A DNA stretch of 64,000 bases from Blasia pusilla (lineage: Eukaryota > Marchantiophyta > Marchantiopsida > Blasiales), in NCBI GenBank assembly GCA_050084515.1, contig CM114271.1, positions 558,001 to 622,000 of the forward strand. Direction: 5' to 3'. Positions 57,544-64,000 of this stretch are shown in pieces. The notes under the pieces were generated by a model that worked only from the letters and a program-made list of their open reading frames with translations, was not told the DNA's origin and ran no database searches. Made by a program: the position numbers and the translations under genes. Positions within the stretch are counted from its first letter, which is position 1. Every line of letters starts with the position of its first letter.

Positions 57544-60500
57544 TCAACTGACGACTACTTTTCGATGTATTGAGAGAGAGAGGTCTAGAAGTTGTTGCGC
57601 ATCTACTGCGGCAGGGGCGTTCGTGAGAGCACAATGGGCGGCGGTAGTCTTTGGAAAAGCTATGACATCCCTGATGGAAGTCTCACCTGCCAACAGCATC
57701 ACCAGACGATCCAACCCATACGCAATGCCTCCTGAAAACACAAGCAAACGTTTGTTGAGAGAAATGTTATCTGTATCAGGAACAAAAGACCTTACTCGTG
57801 AAGCAGCAAACGCGTGCTATGAAGCTCAGCTCGAAGTACGGTTATGGTGCAGAGTCCGTAGTCATGAAATAGAGCCCACCATAACCTCGCCACCATAGAA
57901 TCATCAACCTGTGTGGCACATACTGGTGCTGGTGAATGGGAACGCGTACACGGACGGAGGAAGAGGTGAACATTGATGAATATGACAGAAGTGACTCCGC
58001 CTGTTCTAAGACGCAATCGTGGGCTCAATTCTCTGACTCCAAGTTGAATTTGGCAAGATTCCGATGGGAGGAACGGGAAGCTTTTTGGGAGTTCGAATTC
58101 CGTTTCCGTTTTAAGAAATCTTTGACGGCAAAGACGGTGTTACTACGACGTTTCTGGATGTTAGTCCACTGGAGATTTTTCAACACAATCGCCCATCATG
58201 CCCGTGCTACAGAGCTGTTTTCCTTCATCAATCAAGACCTTCTGGCAGTGACTTGAAGAAGCCGTGACCAATTCGCGAACCTATCTCATTCTCTGAAGGA
58301 TAGGGCAAGGCATACCATGAGGAGGAGCACCAAAATCGAACGCCTCGAGCAGATATCCAAACTTTTCCTCCGCCTGTTGTGCATGCAGAGAGCCAGCAAA
58401 AAATCAGGTTCCACCACGCACCGGACGTTCAAACAACATGCTGATTTTCATCTCCGTAAGACTCGACTTGTTCCCACAAGCTGATATCCACCGCAAATCC
58501 AGGACCCCAAACTGCGCCTTCGCTTCGAACCCGCTCGAAATGCGACGCGGCAAAGTGCACCACATTTGAATGTCTGACCAAAGAGCTTACTCGAGACTTC
58601 GAGTAAGCTCTTTGGGTAAGCGCCAACGAACCTGGAGTAGAAAGGAGATTGACTGACTACGAGACTTCCACCCATTGTCTTCCATCCCAAACTGCGATTC
58701 CGTCTGGAGGATAAGATTACAAGACTCACACAAAGCGTCTAGAGGGGCTTTGCGTTCGTCTGTCGTAAACTGCCATTTACATCCCACGTATGAGTGGGAC
58801 AACCTCTCCCAATCCAAAACACGGAAGAGTGGGGGACAACCTATCCCATGCCATAGCCATCACGCAGATCCGGCTATTGATCAACGAGTCCATATGGAAC
58901 AGAATTCTTGACGCTCCATCGATCAACCACATCGTCAATTGTCTACCCTTACAAAACCTCATCAAGCAGAAGTGTTGACGACCGTACCTGCTGAGGAGTT
59001 AGACCGATGGCTTCCAACACCTTTTCTTGTATCTCTCGCCGGTATATCCTTAAACTTCCACCTCCGATCTGCAACACATGCATCAAATTCCATGGAGTTC
59101 ACGTATCGGCCAACCTCCGTTCTTGCCATCATACCCGGACGAGTTAAGCTTTGGCACAATTGCATTGTTACAGGGATGGAATTCAAAGGGTAGGGTATTC
59201 AAAGAGTCAACCTCGTTCAACTAAATGAAAAGGCATGCATGACAGAGGATGGGGGAAACCATCAAATAAAAAACCAGTGAGACTCAAACGAATCTTGAGA
59301 ACCCGTTAAAACAAGGATCCAACCTCTTTTATCCATGGGGGACTCAAACCACACCCTTTTGGTTTAGGGTCTCATTCCCTACACCAAAAGACCAATGTTT
59401 GGCGCTTTCCAGGTTTGTCGAAACCTGGTTGTATCTTAGAGTTCCAACATTTCATTGGTGCGTGGGGAACGTATCCTGATGAAGCTGATCTAGGTTTCAT
59501 CAGGTTCCGACTGTCTCAAGCGAATCGGACCAGTTTTGCAATGTGAAATAGCATCTAACCTGAGTTTTGACAAGACGATCAGACAGTCTGATAAACCTGC
59601 CATTTTCAGAATCTTACCTCGACTCCATTGTAGACCAAGTCATAAGCAAGAGCGCGTGCAGTTTTCAAGTCTTCCATATCATCAGGATGTGGTGAAGTGA
59701 ATGGGTGATGTAAAGCCTGTTTTGGAAATGCCAACCTTCCAAACATAAGTTTTTGTAATAGTATGTGACTGAACTGAAAAAAGTACGAGAAAAGCAAAGA
59801 AGGAATTTCTTCATCGTCTCTTTCGGGAACCGCTTGTTCTGAATTCGAGCTATCGATTCATAACTGCAACAGTGACAAATGTGGGGTAGTTCTTCATGGA
59901 GGGTTTCAGATCTTCAACGATGTTCACTTGCTTAAGGCAGTATCTGTGGGTGTTACACTGTAAGTATCCTCTACGACCAAACAACTCTGTTGTTTTGAGA
60001 GAGAGCTTTAGAAAATTTACCCACCTCTAGTCTGTCTTCAGATTCGTTCCACTCGAACATTGGGAAGTCTGTGATCCACAACATAGCATTTACAGACTGC
60101 AAAACAAGGAAAAGGAAATCGTATAAAGATGGTCAGAACCAGCCATTATGCTCCTCATTTCTGTTCCAAATATCAGATCAGTTCACTCAAGATGCACAAT
60201 ATCTTCATCTGATGTTTGCTAGTCAGCAAAATTGTGCTGTGACTTAAGAATACAGAAGGTGCTTGGTTATATTCTGGGGTCCAGTTCCTCCCATACTAGC
60301 ACAGAAATGAAAAGAAGAGCTGGAATAGAAGACGATGGGAGAATCCATCAGGATTACAAAAAAGCAGGACCCAAAGAGCCAATGTACTTCCAGGGCCACA
60401 AGCGAGGAGGGAACAGACAAGGGGAATCCCCAAAAACTTAACTTTACCAAGAGCAAAAACAATATCAACGACAATTAAAGAGACATGACTACCAACATGG

Positions 60501-63500
60501 ACTCAGAGATAAAACATCACTCCACCACAACAGCCACATGATCTAAACCCAGAGTTACCAGAACGGCCTGGCGGAGATTTCTACTCCACTCTGAATCCTT
60601 GTGATTTCTTTTGACATCAACATGGGAATGAGCAACCAGACCTTCTCGATTAAGTCCAAGTCTTCAGCAAGAAATGTCCGAAGGCGACCCAGGGCTCTGT
60701 TCACAACAGCAACAGAGTCAACTCCAAAGATAACCAGATCTCCTGCTTGTGCTCCTAGTCTCTCCACCAGTTCTACTCTCTGATGTGTGGTCAGGGTCTG
60801 CGTAATTGCTGAGCTTTCATCCATGAGCCCTGGTCCATAAAATTGACAGGGGTTAGAGGCATGAAAACTGGAAGTTATTAAGAATTTAATTTCATGACCC
60901 TGACAGTCCATCATGGGAACTCAACGCTACAGCTCCTACACACCTTGCAAAATTAAACCATGACATGGGGTTTATTAGCAAATATGCAGGTTTAAAAAAA
61001 TTACTGAGCACACTAGTGTACAAGGCGGTCACCTTGCTGATTGACCTTCACAAAAGGCAGGCTTTTCAACCCTGCCTTCCTTACTTCCTGGTAAACATCC
61101 CCTTTCTTCAACCTTGTTGCAGATATCTTAGCCACTCCTCCCGGCACTGAAACTGCTTTGACCACAGCACCCGACTTCAAGGGTTCCTTAAATGCAGGAT
61201 GATCTGATTGGCCTAGTATATCAGAGACCTGCTTGTCACATGACATGGAGATGATAATGGATGTGAGAGAAATCCCATAGTTTACCTAGACTCTCTTTCA
61301 AAGTTACACTGCAATACTGTCTCACTTTACCTCCACAAGTTCCATGCCAAATCGGATGTCTGGCTTATCAGATCCATAGCGAGCCATTGCCTCAGCATAA
61401 GAAAGCCTTGGAAATGGATTTGGAAGTTTGACGCCTTTTATCTCCTGAAACACCTGAGGAGCACAATTTGACAGGGTCAAGATGAATATGGTGCTCTTCT
61501 TTGCATTCTGGACTCTGGAAGGTCGTCAGAGGAATTTGCTGAAAGCAATCACAAGTATTCTCATCTTACATATAAACTGCAGTGACTAGGATTTCAAGGC
61601 ACATGTGAAGGAACGAAAGCTATCAATTGTCTTGAAGTGTCTGCTAGTGAAAGCATTTCAGCAACCACTGTTGCAATTAGAATCATGGCTCAACAAATGA
61701 ATCCTGTCTGTTCTCCACCAGTGCAAAGACCATATCCCAGGGAATGGATGAATTTTGGTCTGAGGTTCAACTTCACACATGATGAGTGCAGAGAGGTCTC
61801 ATACATGTCGCATTAAATTTTCGTTGAGCGTGAGCATGTCCTCCATGGGTGTAAATGCTAACTCCATATCAAGTTGAGTAAACTCGGGCTGCCTGTCAGC
61901 TCTCAAATCTTCATCTCGGAAACATCTGCAAAATACAATCAACTAATGTATTGTTAATATTGTGACTCACATAATCGAAAACTTAGCCAAACCTGATACA
62001 TAGAGCTGAAGATTTCTTATTAATCAAACCCTAGCACAGAAGGAATTTACCTTGCAACCTGATAATATCTGTCAAATCCTGAGACCATGAGCATTTGCTT
62101 GAAAAGCTGTGGACTTTGAGGAAGAGCATAAAAATGTCCTACCTGCACAGACAAGAGAAACCTTTAGAAGGGATTACTCTAAGCGGCAATCAAGTTGCAC
62201 ACACAATATATAGGGAAAATACGAGAAAATTCAGGTAAATAGCATGCCCACCTGACAAGTACTACTGGAAGAGGATAATTAGCTTAGTACTCAATATAGT
62301 TTGCCCAGGTCATCCAGGCCTACTTGAATATGTGGTAGAACCTTGCAGAGATTCTGAGAAGCTACTTGGGTCCTTTTGACTCATGGAGGTAGTTGGATTC
62401 ATCCATAACAGTGGGCTTGTTGGAGTTTCAATTTGGATCCTAGCATAGAAAGAAAAAGTTGACAGCAAACAAAGAGCTAAAAGCAAGCAATGTAGAAAAT
62501 GTTGAAATTTGTTAATATCTAGTTCAGTCATGCCCTAAAATTAGTTTGTCAAATACTAACTTAGTTGGATACTAATTTAGTTAGCTGGAGATAACTTAGT
62601 GTTCCTCTATCTTTTCAGGGTAACCTCGAATTAGGGCTATTCCTGAGTTAGCACTAGCCACCATCAGATATTTAGGGTATGGATCTGTTCAAGAAGATCT
62701 AAGGGCCAGAAATGCTCACTCTCATGTGTATATTGTCTCTGCTTAGAGTCAGAAGGTAATTCTACACTGTGCACAGCTTTTGGTGAAGACTCCTAGGCTC
62801 TTAGTGTGTCGTGCAGCACTGGCCTTGCTGCAGAGTGATTTGAATGAAGGAAGAGGAGATTGAGACTAAGTTCTGTGCTTGCTACAGCCTCACTGGAAGG
62901 CAGGTCGTTTTGTCTAGTAAGCTGATGGAGATTGTTTGTGCTCAGTGATGTGAGCCGAGTGTGATCTCTGAGCTGGTGACATGTGAGGATCTGTGTTGTG
63001 AGTGCAAGGTGTGACTATGCAGAATCCTTCTTAGTATCTGTTAGATAATAAGGAGAGTCACATCACTGGTAGGGCTCTGATTTGGCAATAGAGTTAGAAA
63101 CTGATTTGCTGATTGTGTACAAGCTGAAACCATGGATGGTTTAGCTGATGCTAGTTCTGACTTTGTACAAGGAGATACTTCTGCTGGTCAATCCTTTTCA
63201 CAGAAAATACCTGCACTCTAGATGGAACCAGGTAATCTCGAGCACCTTCAGGGGTTGATCTCGTTAAAATTGGAGTTTCAATCTGGAGTACATGCCATCA
63301 TACACTGTTAGAGTGGGTGTAATATGCCTTCAGCCACCGATCAGTGGAAAAATCTCAGGACAAAGAAGAGTGGCTTACAAAAAACAATGATACTGAAAGG
63401 AACCAAAAATTCCATGCATGGGTTAAAAGTAAGATTTAGTATTGGAAGTCAATCTCATGTAGGAGTTACCTCAACAAAATCAAGGGCATCTTCCAAATAT

Positions 63501-63969
63501 CTTCGAATAAGTTTTATGATATTATGGCGAAGCCTCAAGTTATGATTCATCTGTGGACGCCGCAGATCCAGATGTCGGTACCTACCAACACAATCATCTA
63601 CATATCCCCCTCATGCATCTTTCCACTTGCAAATCACCAAAAACATAATTGAAAAATAAGAGTTCAAGAAAGTCCCATTGAATGTCTAAGAAAGTGATAA
63701 TTGGTGGAATGGAAAAATATGAGGAAAAGTTTGAGATAATGTTAAGCACATTGAACCTCCCTGTACAAGCTAGTCACCTCAATATAGCTGTGTGATGCCA
63801 ACGGACAGTGCAAGACCAAGAGGCATATGGATGTTAAAGGTTGGAGTGGAGTATCTCACCTTAGGCGAACCTCTTCAGTTGTTGCAATTTTTGCATCATC
63901 AGCTGCAGTGATAGGAAATGGTAGAGCCACCCGAACAGGATTGAGCAACTTGATATTTTCAGCTAGTAC
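57544..63969 (-). CDS. Bacterial-type (organellar) aspartyl-tRNA synthetase, 3' thirteen exons; 5' end outside the window
   Basis: It charges tRNA-Asp with aspartate in chloroplasts and/or mitochondria. Minus-strand exons: 63860-63969, 63470-63581, 63211-63282, 62051-62142, 61805-61925, 61331-61453, 61033-61228, 60642-60829, 60025-60096, 59618-59716, 58988-59068, 58316-58373, 57544-57731. All joints are GT-AG and in phase (504 codons with the stop). Visible class II features: [12 protein letters not shown]; motif 1 region ([20 protein letters not shown]); [15 protein letters not shown]; motif 2 ([20 protein letters not shown]); the GAD insertion typical of bacterial AspRS, about 61450-60640; [32 protein letters not shown]; motif 3 ([19 protein letters not shown], then FPKT). 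The GAD domain separates it from the cytosolic enzyme. The N-terminal anticodon-binding fold and any transit peptide lie beyond 64000. Nothing seen is broken, so it is probably functional. Confidence 0.95.
58580..58613. repeat. Perfect 15-bp hairpin in a synthetase intron
   Basis: Bases 58580-58594 (aaagagcttactcga) are the exact reverse complement of 58599-58613, with loop gact. It lies in the intron between the exons at 58988-59068 and 58316-58373. Confidence 0.85.
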
Positions 63970-64000
63970 CTGCCAGAATGATCCCAGTGTGATAGTAGTG

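Noticed and set aside
59348-59400. Stem-loop with ttttggtttaggg / ccctacaccaaaa, considered as a tRNA or other structured RNA
   Set aside because: It lacks the tRNA cloverleaf and box A/B elements. It is an intronic imperfect hairpin only. No tRNA, rRNA or CRISPR array was found anywhere in the window.

Overview
The window is nuclear DNA of a streptophyte. It is most likely a land plant, and I lean towards a non-seed plant such as a moss, but the sequence does not fix the species. Reasons: three spliced housekeeping genes with GT-AG introns, an Alfin-like PHD gene (a plant-lineage family), a bacterial-type organellar aspartyl-tRNA synthetase, and long AT-rich intergenic DNA full of decayed retrotransposons, a CACTA transposase remnant and short Helitron-like elements. 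The three host genes sit in islands that look GC-richer to the eye and all lie on the minus strand.

Layout: 1-1440 is AT-rich with a perfect 26-bp hairpin. 1441-4052 is GC-richer, with no gene I can support. 4053-6604 is a complete five-exon Alfin-like gene (254 residues), with its upstream region to about 8230. 8231-10140 is repeat-like. 10141-15486 is a Ty3/gypsy chromovirus with both LTRs, tRNA-Met-type primer site, polypurine tract, gag, protease, partial RT, RNase H, integrase and chromodomain; it is broken by a deletion, stops and frameshifts. 15487-19330 is AT-rich with a 266-bp, ~97% identical inverted repeat. 19331-24500 holds a minus-strand CACTA (TNP2) pseudogene. 24501-29580 is unassigned repeat DNA with a scrap of gypsy RT.

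29580-41235 is a nest of gypsy-type DNA. Two gag-like segments are separated by an LTR. They are followed by protease, a C5 cytosine-DNA methyltransferase domain, RT, RNase H, integrase and a C4HC3 PHD finger. The second half of the methyltransferase, RT and RNase H lie in one reading frame for about 2.45 kb, interrupted only by single stop codons. This is the most interesting object here: a retrotransposon Pol that carried both a DNA methyltransferase and a likely histone reader. It is now dead.

43604-46098 is an R3H/SUZ-domain RNA-binding protein gene, with GC-rich upstream DNA to about 47500. 47500-55000 is AT-rich, with LTR fragments, an inverted LTR pair and three short Helitron-like elements. 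55000-57543 is GC-richer flank with tandem duplications. 57544-63969 is the 3' thirteen exons of the aspartyl-tRNA synthetase gene, whose 5' end lies beyond the window.

The three host genes have unrelated jobs (chromatin reading, RNA binding, organellar translation) and form no operon-like unit. The mobile elements are connected by silencing: the chromodomain and PHD finger are chromatin-targeting modules, the methyltransferase is a DNA-marking enzyme, and many of the lesions look like C-to-T decay.
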